Below the pieces are notes generated by a model. That model had not been told where the DNA came from. It saw nothing but the letters and a program-made list of their open reading frames with translations, and made no database searches. A stretch of 64,000 nt of DNA, taken from assembly GCA_937901085.1 (NCBI GenBank), contig CALCHQ010000033.1, positions 1-64,000 of the forward strand, read 5' to 3'. Origin of the DNA: an uncultured Verrucomicrobiales bacterium. Lineage in GTDB: Bacteria > Verrucomicrobiota > Verrucomicrobiia > Verrucomicrobiales > Akkermansiaceae. Below, piece after piece: positions 45,384 through 53,487 of the stretch; the first letter of the stretch is position 1, and each line of letters begins with the position of its first letter. The position numbers were made by a program, and so were the translations under genes.

Positions 45384-46268
45384 ATGACGTCCTTTTCACG
45401 CAACGCCCGGAGTGAGGGAGAAGCCCGTTACCGCAAGATGCTGGAGCAGGCCCCTTCATTCATCTGGAAGCGCTTTGCTGATGGAGTCTCGCTGCGAGTC
45501 CGCATGTTTGCCCCCAAGGGACACCGGCCGGAGCATTTCGCCCCCGCCGTCATGTTCTTCTGCGGCGGTATGTGGCAGCTGGATTACAGCACCGAATTTG
45601 TTTCCTGGGCCACCCATCTGGCCCACCGGGGCATTGTGTGCCTGCTGCCGGAGTTCCGCACCCGCGCCCGGTACAGCGTGCGCGCCGATGACATCATCGA
45701 AGACGGGCTGGATGCCTGGAAATGGCTGCACCACAATGCCGCAGGGCTGGGTATTGATGCCGCCCGAATCACCATTGCCGGAGCCGATGCAGGCGGCCTC
45801 ATGGCCCTCAACTGCGCCATGCAGCCCATGGTGCAGGAAAAGAAGTGGTGGCAGTTCAACAAGGAGGACATCCTGCCCCTCCAACCCGCCTGCGTGGCCA
45901 TTTTCCGCGGCGTTGTGGATACCGACGCACCGGAGGCCCGCCAGCTCAACGTACCCGGTGAAGCCCCGGAGCCGGACAAGCTGAATCCATGCGCTCTGCT
46001 GCGCCGCAAGCTCCCCCCGCTGTTCTGCGCCCACGGCATGCTCGATCCCCTGCTCGATTTCGAAATGCGCCAATGGTTCTGCGATGAATGGGAACGACTG
46101 GGGAACAAGGTGGAACTCATTCTCTCTCCCACGGCTGACCACACCATCACCCAGTTCGACGTCAGCCCCGCCACCTTCGAACAACTCCTGCTCGGCTGGG
46201 AGGATTTCATGGTGCGCGAAGCCATCTGGCCGGAACCAGAGGTCGAAACCGACGCACTCATGGTCTAA
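45384..46268 (+). CDS. Alpha/beta hydrolase with Asp at the nucleophile position
   Basis: The 294-residue protein has the alpha/beta hydrolase plan of HSL-type esterases: an oxyanion-like FFCGGMW (58-64), nucleophile elbow IAGADAGGLMA, catalytic Asp221 in GMLDPL and His253 in TADHTI. The elbow reads G133-A-D135-A-G-G instead of the usual G-x-S-A-G-G, so Ser is replaced by Asp. The codon is GAT, with no sign of a sequencing slip in the flanking frame. The enzyme could use Asp as nucleophile, as dehalogenases and epoxide hydrolases do, or be inactive. No signal peptide is seen. The GTG at 45372 is an alternative start, but it lies upstream of the predicted transcription start. Confidence 0.82.
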   Translation: MTSFSRNARSEGEARYRKMLEQAPSFIWKRFADGVSLRVRMFAPKGHRPEHFAPAVMFFCGGMWQLDYSTEFVSWATHLAHRGIVCLLPEFRTRARYSVRADDIIEDGLDAWKWLHHNAAGLGIDAARITIAGADAGGLMALNCAMQPMVQEKKWWQFNKEDILPLQPACVAIFRGVVDTDAPEARQLNVPGEAPEPDKLNPCALLRRKLPPLFCAHGMLDPLLDFEMRQWFCDEWERLGNKVELILSPTADHTITQFDVSPATFEQLLLGWEDFMVREAIWPEPEVETDALMV

Positions 46269-46275
46269 AGGGATG

Positions 46276-46305
46276 TTGAATGTAGAATTTTTGATCTTGA
46301 ATGTA
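46276..46305 (+). repeat. Left inverted repeat of a ~700-bp segment
   Basis: TTGAATGT...TTGAATGTA; matches the reverse complement of 46949-46978 at about 25 of 30 positions. It begins 8 bases after the hydrolase stop. Confidence 0.65.
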
Positions 46306-46352
46306 TTGAATTCGGCAGGCTTTGCCTGCGGAATTTGTCGCAGAGCCGCCCT

Positions 46353-46390
46353 TACTGCCCGCCCGGCTTACAGGCCGGGGCGGCAGCGGC
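46353..46390 (+). repeat. GC-rich hairpin repeat, copy A
   Basis: TACTGCCCGCCCGGCTTA... is a 38-base unit with a CCGGC/GCCGG stem. A near-identical copy in the same direction is at 46870-46906. Confidence 0.65.
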
Positions 46391-46411
46391 GGGGTTTCCG
46401 GCGTAGTCGGG

Positions 46412-46747
46412 CTAAAGTCCCGTGCCCCGTGAGGAATAATAAGGCAACCAAGGGTTCACGATGTATGATTGCATGCGCTGTGTGAATGTGCGCATGGCGA
46501 TGGCGTCATTTTCGAGCGCCTCGCGTGTCGTGGCCTCCATGGCGAGCTCGGCAGCCTGCTGCAAAAGAAAGGTATTCACGCGGGCGGGTTCGGCAATTTC
46601 TGCAAGAGCCTCTTTAGCGTGACGCGTACGGCGGGTGCCCGTGTTATTGTCGGCAATGGTAACATGCCAACAGATATCCTTAACAAACGCGGGGCGGCGT
46701 TTGAAGTACCAGGCCAGGGCCTCGTGTGCTGTGAGGGTGCGTGCCAT
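46412..46747 (-). CDS. Hypothetical protein inside the inverted-repeat segment
   Basis: The 111-residue protein begins MARTLTAHEALAWYFKRRPA and is mostly helical (KEALAEIAEPARVNTFLLQQ, EATTREALENDAIAMRTF) with a Tyr/Pro-rich end. There is no signal peptide or known motif. The frame extends to 46765 but ATG 46747 gives a more natural start. It is the only frame within a segment bounded by AT-rich inverted repeats and holding two GC-rich direct repeats, so it may be cargo of a small mobile or repetitive element. It could also be an ordinary gene beside repeats. Confidence 0.55.
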   Translation of the reverse strand: MARTLTAHEALAWYFKRRPAFVKDICWHVTIADNNTGTRRTRHAKEALAEIAEPARVNTFLLQQAAELAMEATTREALENDAIAMRTFTQRMQSYIVNPWLPYYSSRGTGL

Positions 46748-46869
46748 GCACCTGGATTCTAGCATGCAGGGAAGTTACGAGGCAATATAATTTTACATTT
46801 TTAACAAAAAGGCTCTAACAAAAGCAAGGCCGTTGCCGATGCCCAGATGAGGCTGCGTAGAATTGCCTA

Positions 46870-46906
46870 TACTGCCCGCCCGGCTTAAGACCGGGGCGTC
46901 AGCGGC
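46870..46906 (+). repeat. GC-rich hairpin repeat, copy B
   Basis: Matches copy A at 46353-46390 with few differences, including one altered loop. CCCGG-N7-CCGGG forms the stem. Confidence 0.65.
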
Positions 46907-46948
46907 CGCATAAGGCTCAATCCTCTGCGCGCAGCGCAGGGAACTTTA

Positions 46949-46978
46949 TACATTCAACATTAAAAATTAAACATTCAA
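46949..46978 (-). repeat. Right inverted repeat, overlapping the end of psd
   Basis: TACATTCAA...ACATTCAA; reverse complement of 46276-46305 with about five differences. The final residues LNV and the TAA stop of psd are read from it. Confidence 0.65.
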
Positions 46979-47872
46979 AATCCCCAGCACATCTCCCATG
47001 CGGGCAAAGGTTTCGGTGCAGTTGGCTGTGTTGGTGAGGATATCGTCTGCCAGTTTCACCTTACCAGGTTCAAAGAAGGTCATGACCGTGGAGCCGCCGA
47101 AACCGAAATAACCGTGTTCATCGCCCTTGGACACCGGGCGCCCCGGCTCGTATGTCTGGTAAATAGCCCCTACACCGGTTGCACCCACGGCAAGGCAGAG
47201 GACATCCCCCAGCTTCTCGGTATGCAGCACGGTCAGCTCGCGCTTATTCGTCCACAGCCAGGCCAGATTGTGGCGCAGGCAATAAGGCGACACGCTGGCC
47301 AGCGGGCCGGGAATACGCACAGGTGCCTCTGGCACACCGGCCACCGGGAAATGGAAACGGTGGTAATCCACCGGGCAGAGGCGCGAGAGGACCACCGTGC
47401 CGTGGGCATATTTCTCTGCCAATTCGGCGTTGCCCAACAGCGCCGGCAAATCAAAACGCTGGTTCTTGACAAACACGCCCTCCATCTCGGCGGCATCCTG
47501 CCAGCCGCTGTGGCGGGCATCAGCCGGAAGTGCCACCTCACCCTCCCCACAGAGGGGACGAGCCCCCGGTGCGAGCTTGCGGTAGAAGAAATCATTGAAA
47601 CTCGTATACTGGTCGACAGGGCGCTCATAATCGGCCATATTGATATTGTACTCCTCTACAAAGGCGCGGAGTTTCTCCGGGCTGCCGCTGCTGCGGGTAT
47701 CCTTCATCCACCCCATGAGGCGCGAAAAGAACGCCCGCTTGATGAGCAGGTGCAGGCTCAACCGCCCCAGGGTGGTGCCATATACCCAGCGCAAGGCGGC
47801 TTCGCCCAGCACTTTTTCCTGTTCCATCTGCCCGGTATAGCGATTGTAGAGAGTAATACCCTGAGTTTCCAT
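46967..47872 (-). CDS. psd: Phosphatidylserine decarboxylase
   Basis: Psd makes phosphatidylethanolamine by decarboxylating phosphatidylserine with a pyruvoyl group formed by self-cleavage. The 301-residue proenzyme has the conserved FNDFFYRKLAPGARPL segment, the SRLCPVDYHRFHFPVAG motif with catalytic His, and the cleavage site GFGGST, where Ser261 becomes the pyruvoyl group and leaves an alpha chain of 41 residues. The GGST form (not LGST) is typical of the long PSD class. Start ATG 47872 sits 8 bases after a perfect TATAAT. The last residues (ILNV) come from an AT-rich inverted repeat, so the natural C-terminus may have been replaced. Confidence 0.93.
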   Translation of the reverse strand: METQGITLYNRYTGQMEQEKVLGEAALRWVYGTTLGRLSLHLLIKRAFFSRLMGWMKDTRSSGSPEKLRAFVEEYNINMADYERPVDQYTSFNDFFYRKLAPGARPLCGEGEVALPADARHSGWQDAAEMEGVFVKNQRFDLPALLGNAELAEKYAHGTVVLSRLCPVDYHRFHFPVAGVPEAPVRIPGPLASVSPYCLRHNLAWLWTNKRELTVLHTEKLGDVLCLAVGATGVGAIYQTYEPGRPVSKGDEHGYFGFGGSTVMTFFEPGKVKLADDILTNTANCTETFARMGDVLGILNV

Positions 47873-47880
47873 ACGCAGGC

Positions 47881-47909
47881 ATTATAACAGACAGAGCCAG
47901 GCATAACAA
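47881..47909 (-). promoter_or_regulatory. Promoter of psd, near-leaderless
   Basis: Minus strand TTGTTA (47904-47909), 17-base spacer, perfect TATAAT (47881-47886). The ATG is 8 bases downstream, leaving a leader of about 2. Confidence 0.75.
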
Positions 47910-47917
47910 GCTTATTT

Positions 47918-47951
47918 GCCCAGCACGTCTGAGACCAAAAACGTGCCGGGC
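47918..47951 (-). terminator. Hairpin between the unknown protein gene and psd
   Basis: GCCCaGCACGT pairs with ACGTGCcGGGC (one mismatch) around a 12-base loop. No good T tract follows, so it is only a possible terminator of the gene at 47987-48442. Confidence 0.4.
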
Positions 47952-47986
47952 ATGATTTTACCAAGGTAACAAAGCTTGGCGACAGG

Positions 47987-48442
47987 CTAAAAGCTCGCGC
48001 GGATTTCGCCTCTCACTCCATACGCAGGCTTCCGGTTTTTCTCTACCTTCACCGAACCTCCTACCTGCATTTGCAGATGTTCTTTATTTACAATAGGCAT
48101 ATCAATTTCAACGGAAGCGCTCGGCGACGGCATAGCTCGGACACTTGCTCTATTCTGTAAACGCAGAGGATCGTGACCTAACGTAGTTTTGCTTCTAACT
48201 CCAAAACCTGCCGCAAGATTGCCGCTATTTACCTGTACGGTTACTTTAGGCTGAGACGAGAAACTCCCTCTGTGCGGATGCGCGGGCTCCGACTTAACTC
48301 CGATGGTATTGTTCACGATTACCGAAGCTGCCTGTTTACTGCTTCCTGAATCAAGTCCACTCTTTTTCAGCGAGGAAGCCACAACAGACTTCATGCCTTT
48401 AAGCGCAACCTTGCTTATCTTATTTTCAGTTTTGTTGTTCAT
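47987..48442 (-). CDS. Unknown basic protein
   Basis: The 151-residue protein begins MNNKTENKISKVALKGMKSV and has a helical N-terminal part (about 8-45) with Gly, Ser and Lys. A low-complexity Ser/Pro/His region follows (PAHPHRGSFSSQPK), and then repeated beta-like strands (SASVEIDMPIVNKEHLQM, QVGGSVKVEKNRKPAYGVRG). There is no signal peptide or known motif. Composition is AT-richer than its neighbours and isolated between hairpins, which suggests a transferred gene. A 25-base inverted repeat sits in its leader. I do not recognise a family. Confidence 0.6.
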   Translation of the reverse strand: MNNKTENKISKVALKGMKSVVASSLKKSGLDSGSSKQAASVIVNNTIGVKSEPAHPHRGSFSSQPKVTVQVNSGNLAAGFGVRSKTTLGHDPLRLQNRASVRAMPSPSASVEIDMPIVNKEHLQMQVGGSVKVEKNRKPAYGVRGEIRASF

Positions 48443-48461
48443 AGTTGTTGGTTTTATTCAA

Positions 48462-48486
48462 TGATAAGGTTTCTACCACCTTATCA
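48462..48486. promoter_or_regulatory. Perfect inverted repeat upstream of the unknown protein gene
   Basis: TGATAAGGT-N7-ACCTTATCA lies 20 bases before the start codon of the 47987-48442 gene, either as an operator or an RNA hairpin in its leader. Confidence 0.6.
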
Positions 48487-48764
48487 ATCTCAACATTACT
48501 CAATTGCTCAAAAAAAAGCAACCATTAACAAGCACCCGGCTCATCGTTCCATCCTAAAGCAAAGCTGAAATATAAAAGAGGATTTACAATACACACCGAA
48601 GCCCCCCCTTTCTCGTAGAGGGAAACTTGAATGGCAGCTTATGTCATCGGAACACGGGACAGTCCCTCCGTTTTAAGGCGCTATCAAACTTATAAAGGAA
48701 GCGGACAAAGTCCGTTCTTTTTCAAAATACGCCTACTTATCAGCCCCCAAAAAAGGATTAATGT
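48487..48764. other. Gene-free AT-rich stretch
   Basis: Nothing protein-like is credible on either strand; the plus-strand 96-codon frame at 48631 has no family cues and runs into the Sel1 gene. It contains a plus-strand terminator-like hairpin at 48702-48727. Confidence 0.5.
48702..48727 (+). terminator. Terminator-like hairpin without an evident upstream gene
   Basis: CGGAC-AAA-GTCCG followed by TTCTTTTTC, read on the plus strand. The only genes nearby run on the minus strand, so it might end a small RNA from 48500-48700. Confidence 0.4.
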
Positions 48765-50372
48765 CTATTCACTCTTCCCGGATGAGATAATAGCTTCGGC
48801 CCTGGCACTATATTCGCGGGCTTTAGCCTCGTCCGGAGGCAATTGCGTATCGCCAGCGAATGCCCAGCCATCAGCATACGCTCTGGACAACAACCGGCAT
48901 GCGGCAGGATCGTTACGCTGAGCGCCCTCCTGCAACAGGACGAAAGCCTCTTTCAATGTAGCTGTAGCAGAATCCCGGTGCAGCAGACATTGTGCCAACT
49001 GCGCATACGCAGAAGATATATCGGGAAATTGCTGAATAGATTGGCGATATAATTCCACCGCCTTATCAATATCCTGAGGCGCGAATTTTCCTGTGGCGTA
49101 CATTGCAGCCAGGCAGCCTACTGCCCCATAGACATTATTCTGAACCGCCAGCTCGCAATAACGCAGCGCTTTGGTGCCATCCAGATCAACGGCACAGTTG
49201 TGTTCATACAATGCCACAGCAGGCAGAAGCGCCCATGTGGCCTTCTTATCTGCCGCCGCACAGCACCATCTGGCGTATGAGCTCTTATTCCCTGGCAACA
49301 ATCCATCATCTACCGCATACTCGTGTACCAGATACTCCATGGCGGCCACATTTCCCAATTCGGCGGATTTCGTCATAAGATGCTCAATCTCGACCGCATG
49401 TTCAGCGACCGCAGATTGAGCCATTATCACCTCTGCGAGGGAATAGAGAGAATAGAAATCCTCCGGATTATAATCAATGGCCTTGCGATACCACTTCTCA
49501 GCTATCTGCATATTCGCAGGAACGCCTTCGCCATGATGGTACATCTCAGCCATATAGGCGTAAGCCTCAGAATCCCCCGACTCAACCGCTTTCTGCATAT
49601 ATTCTGCGGCTAAAGACATATCCTTTTTCACACCGTTTCCTCTCCAATAGGCATGAGCCAATGGCTGGTACGCCAGAGAGCATCCCCTATCCGCAGCCTT
49701 CTGAAACAATGGAACACTTTCTGACCAGTGATCATCAGATTCCTGACTCAACAAAACTGCCAGCGAATGATAGGCAATGCCATCATCGGGATTGCTGGCT
49801 ATTTCTTTCTGATATAAGGAACGGGCCTTCTGTGTGTCAGAGGGAGTCCCTATGCCATTGGCATACATAAAGGCCAAGGTCTGTAACGAATATGGCAAAC
49901 CAATATCAACAGCCCTTCGGGCATATTCAAAAGCCATATCAGGATTCCGGGAAACACCCTCCCCCATAGCGTATATATATGCAAGCGCATTCAGCACCCG
50001 GGTATTACCAGCTTCGAGCGCGTCGAGAAAAAAATTTGCCGCAGTCTGAGGATCCTTATCCACGCCCATACCATCATAATAACAGATGCCGGCATTCATC
50101 ATCCCTGCCGCGCAACCTCCCTCTGCTGCTTTCATGGCCCAGGCATGGCCGTCGCGATAATGAGCGACTCCTTGCTTCAAATAATAACAGGAAAGCAGAT
50201 AAGCAGCTTCCGCATCGCCATTCTCTGCTCGCAGCTTATATTCCTTCAACGAAACAGCAGTCAGACAATGAGGCGGCTCCACCAACATACTCTGAGCAAT
50301 ACCTTTCACCCCCAGAGCAGAAGCCAAGCCTGTGCCTATAATAAACGCCAACAGAAGACAAAACCGTTTCAT
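48765..50372 (-). CDS. Secreted Sel1-repeat protein
   Basis: The 535-residue protein has a signal peptide (MKRFCLLLAFIIGTGLASAL) and about a dozen Sel1-like helix-turn-helix repeats (for example AAGMMNAGICYYDGMGVDKD, ANGIGTPSDTQKARSLYQKE and GCSLAYQPLAHAYWRGNGVK). No catalytic domain is seen. Sel1 repeats form superhelical interaction surfaces, often in periplasmic complexes. Codon use is AT-richer than most of the host. ATG 50372 is preferred to the GTG one codon upstream because the promoter ends only 9 bases before it. It is transcribed alone after the ftsZ gene. Confidence 0.85.
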   Translation of the reverse strand: MKRFCLLLAFIIGTGLASALGVKGIAQSMLVEPPHCLTAVSLKEYKLRAENGDAEAAYLLSCYYLKQGVAHYRDGHAWAMKAAEGGCAAGMMNAGICYYDGMGVDKDPQTAANFFLDALEAGNTRVLNALAYIYAMGEGVSRNPDMAFEYARRAVDIGLPYSLQTLAFMYANGIGTPSDTQKARSLYQKEIASNPDDGIAYHSLAVLLSQESDDHWSESVPLFQKAADRGCSLAYQPLAHAYWRGNGVKKDMSLAAEYMQKAVESGDSEAYAYMAEMYHHGEGVPANMQIAEKWYRKAIDYNPEDFYSLYSLAEVIMAQSAVAEHAVEIEHLMTKSAELGNVAAMEYLVHEYAVDDGLLPGNKSSYARWCCAAADKKATWALLPAVALYEHNCAVDLDGTKALRYCELAVQNNVYGAVGCLAAMYATGKFAPQDIDKAVELYRQSIQQFPDISSAYAQLAQCLLHRDSATATLKEAFVLLQEGAQRNDPAACRLLSRAYADGWAFAGDTQLPPDEAKAREYSARAEAIISSGKSE

Positions 50373-50381
50373 CACGCTGCC

Positions 50382-50410
50382 AGCATACTACCGGGCCCCT
50401 CCTTCGTCAA
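50382..50410 (-). promoter_or_regulatory. Promoter of the Sel1-repeat gene, near-leaderless
   Basis: Minus strand TTGACG (50405-50410), 17-base spacer, TATGCT (50382-50387), the same hexamers as the promoter at 187-215. The leader is about 3 bases. Confidence 0.75.
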
Positions 50411-50491
50411 GACGAATTCACACGTGTAGCATGCTGGAAAGCATGCAATATGAACGAAGACAATAAGCCATTCTTGCACCTGGAAAAGGGC

Positions 50492-52186
50492 TCAGCCGCC
50501 CGGGAAGATATCGCTCATGTCGTTATACCCCAGGCTGGAGCGGCGGACACCAGGGCGCGATGGCGGGGGCTGCGGTTTGAACATATCATCTTCCTCCGCC
50601 TCGTCGTCGAACATGCTGCGCACGCGGGCAGACAAAGCTTCCTCTGCTGCGGCCTCCGCCTTTTTAGGGAATACATTGAGCGCACGCGCTGGACGTGACG
50701 GATTCTGCGCATGACTGGCCATCATGCGCTCCAGGTCATCATCATCGCCGAAGATATCGGCCACGCGCTCCATGGAATCGGCCGGACTTTCATCTTCTGC
50801 CGAGCCAAAGGCCATGTCCAGGTTAAACTCACTCTGGCGAGCTTCGACCACGGGGGCAGGCTTGGGTGCAGCAACGGGTGCAGGGGTCGGAATCGGCTCC
50901 CAGGAGGGCAGCGGCTCAGGCTCTGCCACCGGAGCGGGCACATGAGCGGCAGCAACAGGCGCAGGGGCTGGCACGGGGTATTCTTCTTCCTCCGGTTCCA
51001 GCAGGGATTCGCCATTGCTATCCTCTTCCATTTCCTCCTCATCGGCGACATACATGGGTTCTTCCTCCTCCGCCGGTTCTTCTTCGTAGAGCCCTTCCTC
51101 TTCAGGCCCGATGCCGGTCTCTTCCTCCAGCTCCGGCTCGGGGGCAGGTTCTTCCGCCTGTTCTTCTTCCTCTGCCGCGGCGGCTGCAGCCTCGGCATCG
51201 GCCAGCAGGGCGGCCTGCATCTCGCGGAAGTCCACGGAAGCAATGATGCTCACGCGCAGTTCCTCACCCAGGCGGGCTTTGACGGCTGCACCGAAGAAGA
51301 TATTGACATCATCCCCGGCCAGTCCTTCGCGCACGGTTTCCATGGCCACGCGCAATTCGGTGAGGGACATGTTCGTGCCACCGGCTATGTGGACGATGAC
51401 AGTGCGGGCATGCTTGAGTGCGCCGTGGTAGGCCACCAGCGGGGATTCCAGCGCGGCGCGGGCGGCTTCTTCGGCACGGTTGGGGCCGAAGCCTTTGCCT
51501 GCGCCGTAGATGCAGCGGGTGTCATTGTTGTCCAGCGCGGTCACGAGTTCATCCAGACCAATGTTGATGAGGCCGGGGGAATTGGCCAGCAGCGGTACCG
51601 AAGCCGTGGCCTGGGAAAGCAGGGCGTTGGCCTCCTCGAACACGGCCTGTGCGCCGGTGCGGCTGCGGAAGAGGTCTTCCATGTAGTCGTTCTCGAAGCA
51701 GAACACGATATCGGAAATGCTGGCGATTTCTTCCAGAGCCTTGTCGGCCTGGCTGCGGCGGCGAGCGCCTTCAAAGCTGAACGGCATCACGACCACGGAC
51801 ACGAGGAACACGCCTTTTTCCCTGGCCTTGCGGGCCAGTACCGGAGCAACGCCGGAACCGGTGCCACCCCCCAGCCCGACCACCATGACCAGCAGGCGGG
51901 CATCCTGCAGCAGCTCATCAATCTGCGCGCAGCTTTCTTCGATGGCCATGCGGGCAACCTCCGGATCACCGCCGGAACCCAGGCCGTGGTTGAGTCCGGC
52001 ACCCAGCTGCAGGAATTCCACGTTGCCGCACTCGCGCCCCAGGCGTTCGTCCAGCGACATGATGCAGAGGCGCACGTTTTCCGCGCTGGAGCCGCTGAAA
52101 CGCTGCAGAATACTGGCACCGGCACCGCCTAAGCCGACGATGACAATACCATCTTCTTTCCGGGTGGAGGTCTGATAGGGAAGCAT
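50492..52186 (-). CDS. ftsZ: Divergent cell-division protein FtsZ
   Basis: FtsZ is the tubulin-like GTPase of the division ring. The 564-residue protein keeps IVIVGLGGAGASIL, the signature GLGGGTGSGVAPVLA (G-box, residues 104-118) and VVVMPFSFEGARRRSQADKA. Several canonical elements are changed: NTD becomes SLD, and the T7 loop N-x-D-F-x-D reads NIGLDEL, losing the first Asp. After about residue 320 a long Glu/Pro/Ala-rich linker runs to the end, about 230 residues, with no conserved C-terminal FtsA-binding peptide of the DIPxFLR kind; the last residues are YNDMSDIFPGG. It follows ftsA after 37 bases. Divergent FtsZ is known in Verrucomicrobia. Confidence 0.9.
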   Translation of the reverse strand: MLPYQTSTRKEDGIVIVGLGGAGASILQRFSGSSAENVRLCIMSLDERLGRECGNVEFLQLGAGLNHGLGSGGDPEVARMAIEESCAQIDELLQDARLLVMVVGLGGGTGSGVAPVLARKAREKGVFLVSVVVMPFSFEGARRRSQADKALEEIASISDIVFCFENDYMEDLFRSRTGAQAVFEEANALLSQATASVPLLANSPGLINIGLDELVTALDNNDTRCIYGAGKGFGPNRAEEAARAALESPLVAYHGALKHARTVIVHIAGGTNMSLTELRVAMETVREGLAGDDVNIFFGAAVKARLGEELRVSIIASVDFREMQAALLADAEAAAAAAEEEEQAEEPAPEPELEEETGIGPEEEGLYEEEPAEEEEPMYVADEEEMEEDSNGESLLEPEEEEYPVPAPAPVAAAHVPAPVAEPEPLPSWEPIPTPAPVAAPKPAPVVEARQSEFNLDMAFGSAEDESPADSMERVADIFGDDDDLERMMASHAQNPSRPARALNVFPKKAEAAAEEALSARVRSMFDDEAEEDDMFKPQPPPSRPGVRRSSLGYNDMSDIFPGG

Positions 52187-52223
52187 GGTGAAAGTTCTGA
52201 TAGGTATGGAGGGAGACTGGGTA

Positions 52224-53441
52224 TCAGCGGCGGCCGAGCAGCATCTTCAGGAAACGCGCCAGCATGTTGCCGTTTTTCGGGTTGATGGCATCGTCATCAT
52301 AGCGCTGGGCGTAGCGGATGAGACCGATGGCGGTGCAATAGCGAGGATCGGCCAGGTAGGAGTGGTTGTGGCCGGGGGCAAGGGGTGCAGGCTGGTGCAC
52401 CGGCATGCCGCCGAAGATGTAATGGCAGAGGCCATCCAGCCCGCGCATAAAGCTGGTACCGCCACTCAGGTAAATGCTCATGCCGGAGTTGAGCAGGTCC
52501 GAGGGGATGCGGTCTCGCACCTGCAGCAGCATGGCGGCCAGGCTGTTGCGGATGATGCGGTTGAGCTGCCCTCGTTCGATAGTCACGTCGTGCATGCCGA
52601 GGTCGCTCTTGTACTGGGCCAGCGAGTGGTCCTTAATGTCGCCAAAGGCGTTGCCTTCGGTTCGCTTGAGGACTTCGGCCGCCTTGAAGCTGACGCGCTG
52701 GTCGGTCAGGCGCACAATTTCCTGGTTGATGTTGTTGCCGCCCATGGGGATGCAGCCGGAGGCCACCACATCGCCCCCTTTGTAGCAGATGAAGTCGGTG
52801 GTGCCGCCGCCTATATCTATAAGCAGCGAGCCGCTGTCCTTCTGCTGGCGGGTCAGCACCATCTGCGCGGTGGCCAGCGGGGCGAACACGATGTCCTCCA
52901 CCTCCAGCGGCACCTGGCGCACGCAGAGCAGCGAGTTCTGCAGGCGGGTTCTGATGCCGTGCATGGTGTGGCAGTTTACATCCAGCGTGCGGCCGGTCAG
53001 CCCGGCGGGGTGGCGGGTGGGCTCGCCGTTGTCGATGGAGAAGCCCCCCAGTTCCTGATTCACGATGTAGCGGTCGGTGGAAAGCTCCAGGTTTTCAGCC
53101 TTTTCCTTGGCTTTGTCTGCGTGTTCGTCGTCGATGATGTCCTCATTATCCTTCAGGCGGAAAGTACCCACATTATTTTCACCCACAATGTGTTCACCCG
53201 TGACGGAGAGGAAGACGTTGAGGATATCCACATCGGCATGATCCTGCGCGAGCTGCCAGGCATCACATACGCATTGGCGGGCCATGCTCTGGTCCACCAC
53301 CTCCCCCTTTCGCACACCGGCGCTCTTGACTTCACCAATGCCGATGATGGTGGCTGTGGCATCCGGGCGGATTTCACCTACTACCATGCATGTCTTGGTG
53401 GTGCCTATTTCCAGACCTACCAGAATTTTGGATTGAGCCAT
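52224..53441 (-). CDS. ftsA: Cell-division protein FtsA
   Basis: FtsA is the actin-like membrane tether of FtsZ. The 405-residue protein shows KILVGLEIGTTKTCMVVGE (phosphate 1), the 1C domain with GVRKGEVVDQ, phosphate 2 IDIGGGTTDFICY and the adenosine motif LSGGTSFMRGLDGL. A C-terminal amphipathic helix (NMLARFLKMLLGRR) serves as the membrane-targeting sequence. FtsA is absent or divergent in some Verrucomicrobia, so its presence beside FtsZ is informative. It precedes ftsZ in the same transcript. The ATG follows an extended -10 by about 47 bases. Confidence 0.95.
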   Translation of the reverse strand: MAQSKILVGLEIGTTKTCMVVGEIRPDATATIIGIGEVKSAGVRKGEVVDQSMARQCVCDAWQLAQDHADVDILNVFLSVTGEHIVGENNVGTFRLKDNEDIIDDEHADKAKEKAENLELSTDRYIVNQELGGFSIDNGEPTRHPAGLTGRTLDVNCHTMHGIRTRLQNSLLCVRQVPLEVEDIVFAPLATAQMVLTRQQKDSGSLLIDIGGGTTDFICYKGGDVVASGCIPMGGNNINQEIVRLTDQRVSFKAAEVLKRTEGNAFGDIKDHSLAQYKSDLGMHDVTIERGQLNRIIRNSLAAMLLQVRDRIPSDLLNSGMSIYLSGGTSFMRGLDGLCHYIFGGMPVHQPAPLAPGHNHSYLADPRYCTAIGLIRYAQRYDDDAINPKNGNMLARFLKMLLGRR

Positions 53442-53487
53442 AGATTATCGAAACGTTACGAAGTAAACAGAAAAATTATCTCTGCGG

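Noticed and set aside
48631..48921. 96-codon plus-strand frame before the Sel1-repeat gene
   Set aside because: It runs into the coding region of the opposite-strand Sel1 gene and shows no protein-like pattern.
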